Below, in pieces: positions 46,009 through 56,600 of a DNA stretch of 64,000 nucleotides. The stretch comes from Salinibacterium sp. M195 (GTDB taxonomy: Bacteria; Actinomycetota; Actinomycetes; Actinomycetales; Microbacteriaceae). Below the pieces are notes generated by a model that saw nothing but the letters and a program-made list of their open reading frames with translations, was not told the DNA's origin and did not search any database. Location: the NCBI RefSeq assembly GCF_019443965.1, contig NZ_CP040814.1:1054001-1118000 (forward strand). The letters run 5' to 3'. The position numbers were made by a program, and so were the translations under genes. The first letter of the stretch is position 1; each line of letters opens with the position of its first letter.

Positions 46009-46518
46009 TCAGCGCCGTTTGGCTGCGCTCTGAGCGATCAATCGCGCCAGCCACGCAGCCGCGACGATGACAACCGCAGAAATAGCGAGTGCCTCAGGCA
46101 TTGAGGTGTACTCCTGATAGAACTGCGGCAGGATCACGCCGTTAGCAATCGGGAGAGCCAGAGCGAGGTACGCGATGAGTGGTCGGTGCCGAACGATGAG
46201 CCAACAGAGGAACGGGATAGTTAGAGTCCACATCGACATGGGGCCGGTAAGCATGAGCCAGATCTGGGTGATGGTGGGGAGAATGACGATCATCCGGCGC
46301 CAGCCTCGAGCGGGCATGATTGACCAGCCGACGGCTGTCGACACGGTGCCGATGAGCAGAATGATGAGGGTGTAGTTGTTGGCGCCTTGCAGGTGCATTG
46401 CCCCGGCGATGATGAGGACGAGCCCGGCAAAGTAGCGATCGTTGTAGTTGCCCCACTTCAGTGGGAGGCGCCGCGCGGGCTCCCAGCGGCGCGGGAGTGC
46501 TGACGCCCTACTGGTCAT
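46009..46518 (-). CDS. Multi-pass membrane protein, unknown function
   Basis: 169 residues from the ATG at 46518. After a short basic N-terminus (RRWEPARRLPLKWGNYNDRY) come four or five hydrophobic segments, ending with basic residues (QSAAKRR). I do not recognise a family. The open frame runs upstream to 46746 in the wrong frame over the DUF4190 gene, so the start at 46518, overlapping that gene's stop by 11 bases, is preferred. It is probably co-transcribed with the DUF4190 gene. Confidence 0.65.
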   Translation of the reverse strand: MTSRASALPRRWEPARRLPLKWGNYNDRYFAGLVLIIAGAMHLQGANNYTLIILLIGTVSTAVGWSIMPARGWRRMIVILPTITQIWLMLTGPMSMWTLTIPFLCWLIVRHRPLIAYLALALPIANGVILPQFYQEYTSMPEALAISAVVIVAAAWLARLIAQSAAKRR

Positions 46519-46828
46519 TGGTGAGTAGCGAATACAGAACAACGCCCCAGACGACGAGCCACACGTAGCCGAGAACGGTCGCCACGCGCGCCATGACGAG
46601 TCCGCGTTCTCCGGTTTCTTTGATCTGCCTAATGGCGAGGTGCCCGAAAAGGAGGGCAGGAGCGCCGCCGATTGCGGCGAGAACGAGCGCGAGAATAGCA
46701 AGCGGGCTTGTTCGCGCAGCGACAGGCGGGGCAGGGCGCACGACATCCGCCGAGAGCGGTTCGCCGCAATTGATGCAGAAATTCCACTTCGGATTCACGG
46801 GTGCAGAGCACGAGGAACATTCGGGCAT
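46508..46828 (-). CDS. Zinc-ribbon DUF4190 membrane protein
   Basis: 106 residues from the ATG at 46828. The N-terminus PECSSCSAPVNPKWNFCINCGEPL is a zinc ribbon with two CxxC pairs. Two hydrophobic segments with the DUF4190 signature FGHLAIRQIKETGERGLVMA follow. TAATAT six bases before the ATG suggests leaderless initiation; an in-frame TTG six bases upstream is less likely. Function unknown. Confidence 0.82.
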   Translation of the reverse strand: MPECSSCSAPVNPKWNFCINCGEPLSADVVRPAPPVAARTSPLAILALVLAAIGGAPALLFGHLAIRQIKETGERGLVMARVATVLGYVWLVVWGVVLYSLLTNDQ

Positions 46829-46873
46829 ACCCAAATATTAGCCGCAGCCGAACTTCAGCATATTCTTGAGTCG
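46829..46873. promoter_or_regulatory. Compact divergent promoter pair, both predicted leaderless
   Basis: Only 45 bp separate two start codons. Minus strand: TAATAT (46835-46840), six bases, ATG 46828. Plus strand: TATTCT (46861-46866), seven bases, ATG 46874, with TTAGCC (46838-46843) as a possible -35 that overlaps the opposing -10. Confidence 0.6.
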
Positions 46874-47875
46874 ATGAGCACCACCATTCGCCCGCTAGTG
46901 ATCGGGCACCGCGGGGCAAGCGGCTACCGCCCAGAACACACCAGAGCTGCCTACAACCTTGCGTTCACGCTGGGGGCGGATGCCGTGGAGCCTGACATTG
47001 TGGCCACCAGAGACGGTGTGCTGGTGTTGCGCCACGAGAACGAGATCTCGGGAACGACGAACGTGGCCGATCATCCCGAGTTTGCGGACCGCCGCACGTC
47101 AAAGACGATCGATGGAACGGTGATGAGTGGCTGGTTCACAGAAGACTTCACCTGGGAAGAACTCAGTACCCTCCGTGCCAGAGAGCGACTTCCCGAAGTG
47201 CGCCAAGCGGGCACGACCCACAACGACAGCGAACCGCTACTACGACTAAGCGACCTGCTTGACCTCGTGGATCAGCATCCCGAAGCGCAGCGCCGGCAGC
47301 TGCAGGTCGTGGCAGAGATCAAACACGCTACCTACTTTGCTTCGATTGGACTGCCGCTCGACGAACTCTTTGCCCGTGAGATGACGGGGTGGGCGACAGC
47401 CGACAACCTGATTGTCGAATCCTTCGAGCAGAGTGTTTTGCACGGCATCCGCGATCGTGGTGTTCCGGGCAAACTCGTTTTCTTGCTCGAATCGACGGGG
47501 GCTCCCTCAGATCTGGTTGCACGCTTCGGTTCACGGGCACGCAGTTTTGCGGATCACTTGACTGCTGACGGACTGGCGCAGTTAGCGCGCGAAGTTGACG
47601 GAATCAGCGTAGATAAGAAAATGCTGATGCTCAAAGACCTCGCAGGCAACCTCACGGGAACTAATGACCTCGTTGATCGCGCCCACGCCGCCGGGCTTCT
47701 CGTCTTTTGTTGGACTTTGCGAGCGGAAAACCGCTTCTTGCCTAAGAACCTGCGATCGAGCAAACAGCCGGAACAGTTTGGCGATTGGCTTGGCGAGTTT
47801 CGCATCATCATGGATTCCGGACTTGACGGAGTTTTCGCCGATCAACCCGACCTCGCCGTCACTGCACGCGGGTAG
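46874..47875 (+). CDS. Glycerophosphodiester phosphodiesterase
   Basis: 333-residue TIM-barrel enzyme that hydrolyses glycerophosphodiesters to glycerol 3-phosphate and an alcohol. Motifs are IGHRGASGYRPEHT (catalytic His and binding Arg/Glu), AVEPDIVATRDGVLVLRHEN (metal and catalytic residues) and VAEIKHATYF. There is no signal peptide, so it acts in the cytosol. Its product could feed GlpD, encoded at 40433. The frame is open further upstream, but the conserved protein begins at 46874. Confidence 0.93.
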   Translation: MSTTIRPLVIGHRGASGYRPEHTRAAYNLAFTLGADAVEPDIVATRDGVLVLRHENEISGTTNVADHPEFADRRTSKTIDGTVMSGWFTEDFTWEELSTLRARERLPEVRQAGTTHNDSEPLLRLSDLLDLVDQHPEAQRRQLQVVAEIKHATYFASIGLPLDELFAREMTGWATADNLIVESFEQSVLHGIRDRGVPGKLVFLLESTGAPSDLVARFGSRARSFADHLTADGLAQLAREVDGISVDKKMLMLKDLAGNLTGTNDLVDRAHAAGLLVFCWTLRAENRFLPKNLRSSKQPEQFGDWLGEFRIIMDSGLDGVFADQPDLAVTARG

Positions 47876-47887
47876 AGTCGAGGGGCC

Positions 47888-50296
47888 ATGACGACAGTTT
47901 TTGACCCCTCTGACCCAGGCCGTTCCGCCGACGGCGACTCCGTGCGCGACCCCCTGCTTGAAGGGCTCAACCCCCGTCAACGTGAGGCAGTGGAATATCG
48001 CGGCCCTTCGCTGCTGATCGTGGCCGGTGCTGGCTCAGGCAAAACGAGTGTGCTCACGCGACGAATTGCCGGGCTGTTGCGCTCGCGAGAAGCGTGGCCG
48101 AGCGAGATCCTCGCGATCACCTTCACCAACAAAGCCGCGGCCGAGATGCGCGAACGGGTCGCCGCCATCGTGGGTAATACTGCGGAGGGAATGTGGATTT
48201 CAACCTTCCACTCTGCGTGCGTGCGCATACTTCGTCGCGAGGCAGAAGCATTCGGTTTCTCCAAAAACTTCACCATCTACGACTCAGCCGACAGCAAAGC
48301 GTTGCTCAAGCGGATCCTCAAGGAACTCGACGCCGACATGTACGGGTTAACCGTCAGCAAGGTCGCTAACCGTATCTCGGGGCTCAAAAACGAGCTAACC
48401 GACGTCGATGGTTTCGCTCGAGATGCCAACCTGAGCGACCCGGCAGAGAAGAAATTTCTTGAAGTCTTTCGTCGCTACACGCGCGGGCTCAGCGACGCCA
48501 ATGCGTTTGACTTCGATGACCTCATCGGCCAAACCGTGTATTTGTTCCGGGCGTTCCCGCACATTGCGGCCACCTACCAGCGTCGCTTCAAACACATTCT
48601 GGTAGACGAGTATCAGGACACCAACCACGCGCAATACTCGTTGATTCGCGAACTGACGAGACCGCCAGCTCCCGAACAATTCGAGACTTCACAGGGAGTG
48701 CTCGTGCAGGGCGGCGGCGCCGAAGGAGAGGCCGCGTCACTGACTGTTGTTGGTGACAGCGACCAGTCCATTTATGCGTTCCGCGGCGCCGACATCCGCA
48801 ACATCGTGGAATTCGAACGAGACTTTCCCCGTTCGACAGTGATCTTGCTTGAACAAAACTACCGTTCGACGCAGACCATTCTGGATGCTGCCAACGCGGT
48901 GATCTCGAACAATTTCGATCGCAAAGACAAGAAGCTCTTCACGACAATCGGGGAGGGCGACAAGATTGTTGGCTTCACCGGCTATTCAGGTCATGACGAG
49001 GCGCAGTTCATTGCGGATGAGATCCAAAAGCTTCACGATGAGGGCGTCGCCTACAAAGACGTTGCTGTTTTCTATCGCACCAACTCGCAGACGCGTGCAC
49101 TGGAAGAGATCTTCATTCGCGCCGCCCTTCCCTACCGTGTGCTTGGCGGAACGAAGTTCTACGAGCGTGCGGAAATCAAAGACGCTTTTGGTTACCTGAT
49201 CACGGTGGCAAATCCGGCGGATCCGCTGGCCCTGCGTCGCATCATGAACACCCCAAAACGTGGCATTGGTCCGGCGACAGAGTCGGCACTGCAGGCGTGG
49301 GCAGATGATCGGGGCATGACCCTCCGCGACGCGATGCGTAACGCGGGTGAGCTGGGTCTTGGCCCGAAGGTCACCAAGGCGATTATTGACCTGGCGCGGT
49401 TGCTTGATGACGTCATGGCGAAGGTCGAGACTGCTAAGCCCGCCGACATCCTCACTGAACTGCTCGATGGTTCTGGCTATGTTCGGGCGTTGCGGGCATC
49501 GCTCGATCCGCAGGATGAGGCTCGTGCCGAAAACGTCGACGAACTCATTGCGGTGACGAAGGAATTCGGAAAGAACAACCCTGACGGCACACTGCTCGAC
49601 TTCCTCACCGAGGTCTCGCTTGTCGCGGCAGCCGATGATCTGGATGATTCGAGCGGAACTGTCTCGCTCATGACGCTCCACACGGCCAAGGGTCTTGAGT
49701 ATGACGCGGTGTTCTTGACCGGCGTTGAAGAAGACCTGTTGCCGCACCGCATGTCGGCAAACGAGCCAGGGGGGCCAGCGGAAGAGCGTCGGCTGTTCTA
49801 CGTGGGAATCACCCGTGCTCGCAAACGACTGTTCCTCTCGCTCGCGATGACCCGTGCCCAGTTCGGCGAAGTAAATGTGGCGATGCCGAGCCGCTTCCTG
49901 CAAGAGATTCCCGCCGACCTGATCGAATGGAAGCAGTCGCCGGGCATGTCGAATTCGCGGGACAGCTCGCAATCTCGGTCGCTCAATGCGCGTCGTGGCG
50001 CCGGCAGCGGCAGCGGAGGCTCTTGGGCAGGCTCGCTGCGCTCAGCTGCCGCCGGGGGTTCGCCGCCCGCCCTTCCGCGCGCGAAAACCGAATGGGCTAG
50101 CCCGATAACGGCAACCGTTCGCGACAACGGTGACTTAACACTGGCGGCGGGCGACCGCATCCGTCACACTGATTTTGGCGATGGCTCGGTAAACCAAGTG
50201 ACCGGGAACGGTCCGAAGAGTATTGCTGACGTTCAATTCGATACCGCCGGGCGCAAACGCCTCCTGATCAAGATTGCTCCTATTGAGAAACTTTGA
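47888..50296 (+). CDS. pcrA: ATP-dependent DNA helicase PcrA/UvrD
   Basis: Superfamily 1A 3'-5' helicase for repair and removal of proteins from DNA. The 802-residue protein has motif I VAGAGSGKTSVLTRR, motif Ia TFTNKAAAEMRERV, motif II VDEYQDTNHAQY, motif III VGDSDQSIYAFRGA, motif IV NYRSTQTIL, motif V TLHTAKGLEYDAVF and motif VI VGITRARKRLFL. A Gly/Ser linker and a C-terminal Tudor-like domain (GDRIRHTDFGDGSVNQVTG) complete it, as in actinobacterial PcrA. It starts 12 bases after the previous stop, with GAGGGG just upstream. Confidence 0.96.
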   Translation: MTTVFDPSDPGRSADGDSVRDPLLEGLNPRQREAVEYRGPSLLIVAGAGSGKTSVLTRRIAGLLRSREAWPSEILAITFTNKAAAEMRERVAAIVGNTAEGMWISTFHSACVRILRREAEAFGFSKNFTIYDSADSKALLKRILKELDADMYGLTVSKVANRISGLKNELTDVDGFARDANLSDPAEKKFLEVFRRYTRGLSDANAFDFDDLIGQTVYLFRAFPHIAATYQRRFKHILVDEYQDTNHAQYSLIRELTRPPAPEQFETSQGVLVQGGGAEGEAASLTVVGDSDQSIYAFRGADIRNIVEFERDFPRSTVILLEQNYRSTQTILDAANAVISNNFDRKDKKLFTTIGEGDKIVGFTGYSGHDEAQFIADEIQKLHDEGVAYKDVAVFYRTNSQTRALEEIFIRAALPYRVLGGTKFYERAEIKDAFGYLITVANPADPLALRRIMNTPKRGIGPATESALQAWADDRGMTLRDAMRNAGELGLGPKVTKAIIDLARLLDDVMAKVETAKPADILTELLDGSGYVRALRASLDPQDEARAENVDELIAVTKEFGKNNPDGTLLDFLTEVSLVAAADDLDDSSGTVSLMTLHTAKGLEYDAVFLTGVEEDLLPHRMSANEPGGPAEERRLFYVGITRARKRLFLSLAMTRAQFGEVNVAMPSRFLQEIPADLIEWKQSPGMSNSRDSSQSRSLNARRGAGSGSGGSWAGSLRSAAAGGSPPALPRAKTEWASPITATVRDNGDLTLAAGDRIRHTDFGDGSVNQVTGNGPKSIADVQFDTAGRKRLLIKIAPIEKL

Positions 50297-50348
50297 TTCT
50301 GAAAGCCACGACCAATCGGGCACTATCGCGCGCGGTGAACCACGGCTC

Positions 50349-51761
50349 GTGGTGCCGCGCATTCGACCGCTCGGTACGGGCGACGAGCTTGCCGCGGCTC
50401 TCGTTCAGGCGCGCGTTGACCTCAAGCTACCGACCGCATTCGACGCTGAGGTCGAAGAAGCGGCGGAGGCTGCGGTCGCCGCATTCGAACCCCCAGAGCT
50501 TGATCTCACGGACATCCCATTTGCCACCATCGATCCTGACGGTGCTACCGATCTCGACCAGGCGCTCTACCTAGAGCGGGTCGGCGAGACGCTTCGAGTG
50601 CTGTACGCGATTGCGGAAGTTCCCGCCTTTGTGCTGCCCGGTTCGTCCGTGGATGCCGAGGCCCGCAAACGCGGGCAGACGCTCTATGCGCCGGACGGCC
50701 GTGTTCCGCTGCATCCCACCGTCATCAGTGAAGATGCCGCCTCGCTCCTCGCCGGGGCAACCCGACCAGCCTTTGTGTGGACGTTCGATTTGGATGCCAC
50801 CGGTCAGGTCACCGCAACGACACTCGTTCGCGCTCAGATTCGCAACCGTCGCCAGTACAACTATGTCGAGGTGCAAGATTTGCTCGACAACGACCTCGCT
50901 GACGAATCACTGTCGCTATTGCCCGAGTTTGGTCGGTTGCGTGCCGAGCTGGAGCGTCAGCGCGGCGGTGCAAGTCTCAATCGGCCAGACGAAGAAGTGG
51001 TGCTCGTCGACGGCGCCTACGTTCTGGAGCGCCGAAGCCCACTTCCCGTCGAACAGTACAACGCCCACGTCTCGCTCATGACAGGAATGGAAGCGGCGCG
51101 CATCATGCTCGAGGGCAAGGTCGGCATCTTGCGCACCATGCCAGCCCCCGACGAACACACCCTCGCCGACTTCCGCCGCCAAGTTGCGAGCCTCGGATGC
51201 CCGTGGCCCGAGAACCAGAACTATGGCGAGTATCTGCGTGCTCTCGACCACAGCGATCCGCGCGCGCTTGCCGCAATTCACGCCGCCACATCGCTATTTC
51301 GAGGAGCCGGGTACACCGTCTTCGATGGTGAACTTCCTGAGGAAAATATTCAAGCCGCCGTCGCGGCGCCCTACGCTCATGCGACCGCGCCGCTGCGCCG
51401 CCTCGTAGACCGTTTCGTGCTTGTCGCGTGTGAGGCACTCATTTCGGGCCGCGGAGTACCAAAGTGGGTTCGCGAAGCGCTGCCCGAGCTGCCAAAAATC
51501 ATGGCGCGCACGAGCTCCTTTGCCTCACAGCTGGAGCGGGCATCAGTCAATGCGATCGAGGCTGCACTCTTGAGCGCGCGAGTGGGAGACGAATTCGACG
51601 CCACAGTGGTTTCTGAGCGTGCTGATGGCGGCATCATCCAGATCGCTGATCCGGTGATCACAGCCCGCATCGCCGGCGAAGTCACGGCCGGCTCGACAGT
51701 GCGAGCGCGACTCGTTACCGCGGAGATCGCTAGCGGAACTGTGGAGTTCGTGCTGGCATAG
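50349..51761 (+). CDS. RNB-domain ribonuclease (RNase II/R-like)
   Basis: Predicted 3'-5' exoribonuclease. The catalytic aspartates are in IPFATIDPDGATDLDQALYL, followed by PLHPTVISEDAASLL and VAAPYAHATAPLRRLVDRFV. It is 470 residues from GTG 50349. It lacks the N-terminal cold-shock domains of full RNase R and has a short C-terminal S1-like end. The start is uncertain: the frame opens at TTG 50274 inside pcrA, and no ATG or clear ribosome site exists. Its stop abuts the stop of the convergent gene. Confidence 0.88.
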   Translation: MVPRIRPLGTGDELAAALVQARVDLKLPTAFDAEVEEAAEAAVAAFEPPELDLTDIPFATIDPDGATDLDQALYLERVGETLRVLYAIAEVPAFVLPGSSVDAEARKRGQTLYAPDGRVPLHPTVISEDAASLLAGATRPAFVWTFDLDATGQVTATTLVRAQIRNRRQYNYVEVQDLLDNDLADESLSLLPEFGRLRAELERQRGGASLNRPDEEVVLVDGAYVLERRSPLPVEQYNAHVSLMTGMEAARIMLEGKVGILRTMPAPDEHTLADFRRQVASLGCPWPENQNYGEYLRALDHSDPRALAAIHAATSLFRGAGYTVFDGELPEENIQAAVAAPYAHATAPLRRLVDRFVLVACEALISGRGVPKWVREALPELPKIMARTSSFASQLERASVNAIEAALLSARVGDEFDATVVSERADGGIIQIADPVITARIAGEVTAGSTVRARLVTAEIASGTVEFVLA

Positions 51762-52526
51762 CTAACGCCGAGAATGGCGGAACGCGGTCAGGTAGCGGCG
51801 CTGCGCAGCAAACCGTATCCACCGTGGCAGGCGGGGATAGACGGCTCGCGTAACCCACATGATCCGGTCAAAGAGCTTCGGGTGATGAGCCAGTGCGTAG
51901 GCCTCACGGAGTTCTTCGCTGAGCAACCCCCCTGTCAGCACTCGCACGAGCGGCATCGCCGGTCGCAGCCACCACGGTCCGGCGGTTGGATACAACAATC
52001 GATGCGCAACTCCTCGGCTCGCGTTCGTCACGCTCAACGAGGCCACGCTCTCGTTCCAGTACGCGGCGAACGCCGCACGGTCAGCGGGCCACAGCGAACG
52101 CGGAACGCCCAAGGCAGTCGCGATAACGGCGTAGTCGGAGAGAAGCGTTTCGGCATCCACTTCGCGCATCGGCCCGAAGACGAGCTCGCGCACGCGCATC
52201 GCGGTGTCATACAGCGTCGCGGCCACCCACAACTGCAGCTGCGGGTCGCGGGCGTCGTAGCTGTCCGCTCGTACCGGGCGGTGGGCGGCCCCCACGCGGC
52301 GAGCAACCTCCGCGGCTTCGGCCGGAGTGCCGTACACCGTGACATACAGATAGGTGAGGGTGCCATTGAGGCGATCCAGCGGGCGCCGCGCAAAGTCACT
52401 GTGCTCGGCAACTGCCAGCCCAACTGCGGGGTGTGCGATCTGCAGCAGAATGGCCGCGCCGCCGCCAGCCAACAGGGCAACGTCGGCAGAGACATCCGCG
52501 ATTCTGAGTGGGCTGGTATCGATCAC
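51762..52526 (-). CDS. DUF2236 (MpaB-like oxygenase) family protein
   Basis: 254 residues. The family pattern includes LLAGGGAAILLQIAHPAVGLAVAEHSDF, RLNGTLTYLYVTVYG and DPQLQLWVAATLYDTAM, with conserved histidines that bind haem b in the rubber oxygenase Lcp relatives. Function here is unknown. It begins with GTG, six bases after a TAAGCT box and with no ribosome site. The two convergent genes end on adjacent bases at 51761/51762. Confidence 0.85.
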   Translation of the reverse strand: MIDTSPLRIADVSADVALLAGGGAAILLQIAHPAVGLAVAEHSDFARRPLDRLNGTLTYLYVTVYGTPAEAAEVARRVGAAHRPVRADSYDARDPQLQLWVAATLYDTAMRVRELVFGPMREVDAETLLSDYAVIATALGVPRSLWPADRAAFAAYWNESVASLSVTNASRGVAHRLLYPTAGPWWLRPAMPLVRVLTGGLLSEELREAYALAHHPKLFDRIMWVTRAVYPRLPRWIRFAAQRRYLTAFRHSRR

Positions 52527-52532
52527 AGGCTC

Positions 52533-52538
52533 AGCTTA
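52533..52538 (-). promoter_or_regulatory. -10 box for the DUF2236 gene
   Basis: On the minus strand TAAGCT fits TANNNT, followed by GAGCCT and the GTG at 52526. Predicted leaderless. Confidence 0.5.
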
Positions 52539-52642
52539 GGAGCGTTCCGTTGAGGAGTGCTGTGCAGAGTAGAACTGGGCAGTGGAATGCTTGGCGAGCA
52601 GAGTGTGACTGACCTGCCGGGGCGGAAGGCCCTGTCGCTCGG

Positions 52643-53653
52643 CTACTGAGCGGTGGACCATCCGCCACGACTCACCAGAGATGACGGGAGCAATGTTCGG
52701 TGCGGTGCACTGGCGTCGCCTTCAATCCGAGCGATCAGTTGCTGAGCTGCTGCAGTACCGAGTGCGATCGTGTCGTTGCTGACGGTGGCAACGGGGCGGG
52801 GTAACAGTCGCGACATCTCGAAATCATCGAATCCGGCAACGTCGATATCGGCGCCGCGTCGCCAAATTTCCTCGACAGCGCCCACCGTGCTCCTGTTGTT
52901 TCCGCACAACACGGCGGTTGGCGGTTCAGCGAGGTCAAGTAGCGCGGCCATGGCGGTTGCCGCATCTTCGGGAGCATGGATGTTGGTCGCCAGGAGGGCA
53001 TCGTCGAAGCGGATGTTCGCTCTGTCGAGAGCAGCGCGGGCTCCGGCGAGGCGCTCTTCCATCGTATAAATCGACAGGGAGTCGAAAAGAAAACCGATGC
53101 GGCGATGGCCGCGCTTCACGAGATGAGCGATCGCAAGTTCTGCTCCACCACGATTGTCGACAAGAATCTCGTCGGCGCTGATATCCACTCCGGGGCGATC
53201 GAGGAACACCACCGGGGTTCCCAACTCGACTTCCTCACGGAGGTAGTCGTGGCTTGCGTTTGTCGGAACGATGAGCAGCCCGCGAACGCGACGCTGACAG
53301 AGATCGAGGGCGAGGGCGCGCTCGCGAGCGGGATCCTCTTCTGAACTCGCCATGACGACCTGATAGCCATGAGCGCTTGCCTCTCGCACGATAGCGCTCG
53401 ACAGCGTCGTATAGAAAGAGTTAGAGAGGTCAGCGGTGATTACCCCGATGGTCTTTGACACATCGCCCGCTCGCAGATTCGCGGCCAAACTATTGTGGCG
53501 ATAGCCAAGCTCAGCAATTGACGACTGTACTTTCGAGACAAGTTCGAGGTCGACTGTCGCAATCTTGTTGACGACTCGAGACACCGTTTTCAGGCTGACG
53601 CCCGCGTGCGCCGCAACATCGTTCATTGTCGGTCGGCGAGCGTGAATGCTCAT
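52643..53653 (-). CDS. LacI-family transcriptional regulator
   Basis: 336 residues. The N-terminal HTH and hinge are TMNDVAAHAGVSLKTVSRVVN. A periplasmic-binding-protein-like sugar domain (IGVITADLSNSFYTTLSSAIV onwards) and a C-terminal WSTAQ follow. It is the last gene of the PfkB-ManA-DUF4432-GH38 operon and overlaps the mannosidase stop by four bases. AGGAGAG lies upstream of its ATG. It most likely represses this operon and the divergent aldolase genes through the palindrome at 60023, with a sugar or sugar phosphate as inducer. Confidence 0.94.
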   Translation of the reverse strand: MSIHARRPTMNDVAAHAGVSLKTVSRVVNKIATVDLELVSKVQSSIAELGYRHNSLAANLRAGDVSKTIGVITADLSNSFYTTLSSAIVREASAHGYQVVMASSEEDPARERALALDLCQRRVRGLLIVPTNASHDYLREEVELGTPVVFLDRPGVDISADEILVDNRGGAELAIAHLVKRGHRRIGFLFDSLSIYTMEERLAGARAALDRANIRFDDALLATNIHAPEDAATAMAALLDLAEPPTAVLCGNNRSTVGAVEEIWRRGADIDVAGFDDFEMSRLLPRPVATVSNDTIALGTAAAQQLIARIEGDASAPHRTLLPSSLVSRGGWSTAQ

Positions 53654-56600
53654 TGAGGGCTCTCCTGGAGTCGTGCCACACGCAGTGTCACTATTTCGAA
53701 TCCGCGCAGAGATAACGCTAGCTGACCGTGAACGTCAGTGTGAAGACTGCGCAGAGGAGCACCGTGCAGATCGCAGAGGGAAACGTTGCTCCCCGCCTCG
53801 AGCCCACCGATCACAACGTCTGATTGCTCTCCCGTTGGCTCGTAAAGCCTGACGAGGACACCGGTGGCATCAGACTGAAGCGCAGCGATAGCGGCACTTC
53901 CAGACACGATTCGAGGTCGCCGAGGCGCGGAGTGTGGGTCTAGCGTCACGTTTGCCGTCACCACAATGGGCGTGTTCAGTGCGGTAGCCATCGAGACGAC
54001 GCCCGCCTGTTTCCACGAGCCGTTGTGCACAGCGACGCGGAGGCGAGTGAGTTCGACTCCCTCTGCTTCACCTTGCGGGTCAGGATCGTAAGCGCTGCGG
54101 ACGAGAGGGATGCGCAGTCGGGGGCCCAGAGCATCCACCCCATACTTCGAGTCGTTAGCAACTGCGATGCCGCTCGTTGCGGAACCGAGGTCTGCCCACC
54201 GCAGCATGGAACCCAGATAACCATCTGGTTCGCGCAGCGTAGCGGCGAACGGCGTCTCGACCCAGAGCTCGGGGGAGGGTAGCCGGGAGCCGAAGGACAC
54301 GGCGAGGCCAGGAACCCCCTGCAGCGCTCCGCCGAGTTCGTGCCAATCAACTTCGATCTCATAATCGATCCACGGCAGGTCGGCGTAAAAAATCGTGCGC
54401 ACGGTTGCCGTCGAAGCATCGAAACGGTGCACTGTCGACAGCACAGTGCGCACGGCCCCGTGTTCGTGAATAGCCGTAGTAGTGCCGCCGAGCAGCGTGC
54501 GTTCGGAGTCGAGTTCGTCCATGACCCATGAGGTCATCGGGTGAGGTTGTTCGTGAGTGAGCACGAGGGCGCCGAAGCCGAGATCTGGCCTCAACTGACG
54601 CATACTCTCGGGACTGTTGGGACCGCGGCCAACCACGAGGGTGTTCATTGCTTTATCGAACAGCGTCGTGATGATGCCGCTGTCGAGACGCACTTGGGCG
54701 CGGTAGAACGGAGAATCAATGTCGAGCATGCCCGTGACATCCGAAGGGGTGACGTGAACAGGCCGGGGCGCTCCAGTGGCGGCTTCGGTGGCGGTGTTGG
54801 TTAGCCGGAACGTCGCGGATTCGAAGGCACCGAGTTCGGCGACAAACACCAGGTCGCCGTCGCTGGTGAGTTGGGCTGGGATGGCGACGCCGTCCGCTGA
54901 CTCGACTCCAGTGCGCCCGCCCGCGACCGTATGCGGAACTGTGACGATGTCGCGGCGGTCCGTTCCCGTGGAGTTTGTCGCAACGAAATTGTCGTCGGGG
55001 GCGGTCGAAGTCAAGAGTGCGAACGCTTGCGAGCGGATGTCGCTGGCACAGTCTGCCGCTAATGCTGCGTCCCGATATTGGTCGGCATACGCTGCGGCAA
55101 CTGCCGAGCCGCCGAGAATGTCATGGAATTGGTGGTGAAGAATCCCGCGCCACGCTTCGGAGATTTGCTCTCGCGCTTCGATGCCGGCGAGGGCTCCGAG
55201 CGTTTCGGCTTCGACGAGAGCGTTCTCGCTCGAGCGGTTCATCCGTTTGGAGTCGACTCTGGTGACATAGGTACCTTCGAACACGCGGTCAGATTCTCCC
55301 CGGAAGACGGGGAGATCTGGTTCGGTAGCGAGAAGGGCAGTGACGTAGTCCATGACGGTTGAACACTGAACAGCGGGAAAGGATGATGCTGTTCCTAGCG
55401 AGCGGATCGTGTCGAGATCGGCGCGAGTTGGTCCACCTCCGTGGTCGCCTACTCCGTAGAAGTAGCAGATCTCGGTGAGGTTGTTTCGCACGCCGAGAGT
55501 GATGAGATCTCGGGCAAGCCGCGACGCAGTGACGGGGCCTAAATAGATTGCGGTGCCAACGGCGAGGAGCCGAGTGCCGTCGTCACCTTCCCACCAGTAC
55601 GCCTGCCAGTGACTTCCGGTGTCGGCGAAGCCGGGGTTGGCGCGGTGGTGGTAATACACTTCAGCGCCTGCGGCTCGTGCCAGTTGGGGAAGGTTTCCGT
55701 TCTGACCGAAGGTGTCGGGAGCCAGCAACACGGTGGGGGAGACGCCAAGCTTGGTACGCGAGTACTCGACTCCTTCGGTGAGTTGCTTTGACTGTGCGAT
55801 TCCGCTCGGGATGTTGATGTCTGACTCAACCCATTGCACCGTTGCTGGCTCGAGGCGGCCTTGCCCAATGAGGTCGGTGAGTTGGGCGAAGAGCTCGGGG
55901 TGGGAGGCCTCAACTTCGGCGTAGCCGCGCGCTTGCGAGTGAGTGAAGCGGAATTCGGGATAGTCGGCAAACAGATCGACGACGCTACGCATGTCTCGGA
56001 AGATTACTTCGCGAGTGTCGTCGTACGTCCAGAGCCAGGCGAGGTCGATGTGCGAATGGCCGACGCAATGGATGCGAAATTTCGCTAGCGCCGCGTCGAG
56101 CCAGTCCAGCTGCTCACGCATCTCGGGCGTGGTGAAGGTGTGAGTGAAGTCAGAAGTTGTGGCGTCAGAGAAATCGTGCGGTACCGCGCGTGCAAGGGAA
56201 AGCACGGATGCTTGCTCGGCATCAGTTTGCGCAAACTCGCGGGCTAACTCCAACCTGGCCAATGCGAGATCGAGCGAGTGCCAGCGCTCCCGCAGAGCTG
56301 GCGTGGTGAATTGCACTGTTACGCCCGTGCGCCCCCAGTCACCGTCGAGGGGAACGGGGCTCGGCAACACTCGCAGCAGCATCCGCCCGTTGTGGCCGGC
56401 TTTCACCCGAGGCACGACGTCGATGAGGGCTGGGCCCGAGGCAACGACGGGAACAGCGTCGCCAAATACCCGAACATCATCAACGAATATATCGATCGGG
56501 CGCAACGAGTTAATGGTCAGCTGCAAGGTCTCGCCGACGATCGAAACGCCGCCGATTGTCTCTGGCAGGTCAAGCTCGAGCTCAAGCTCAACTCCCCGGT

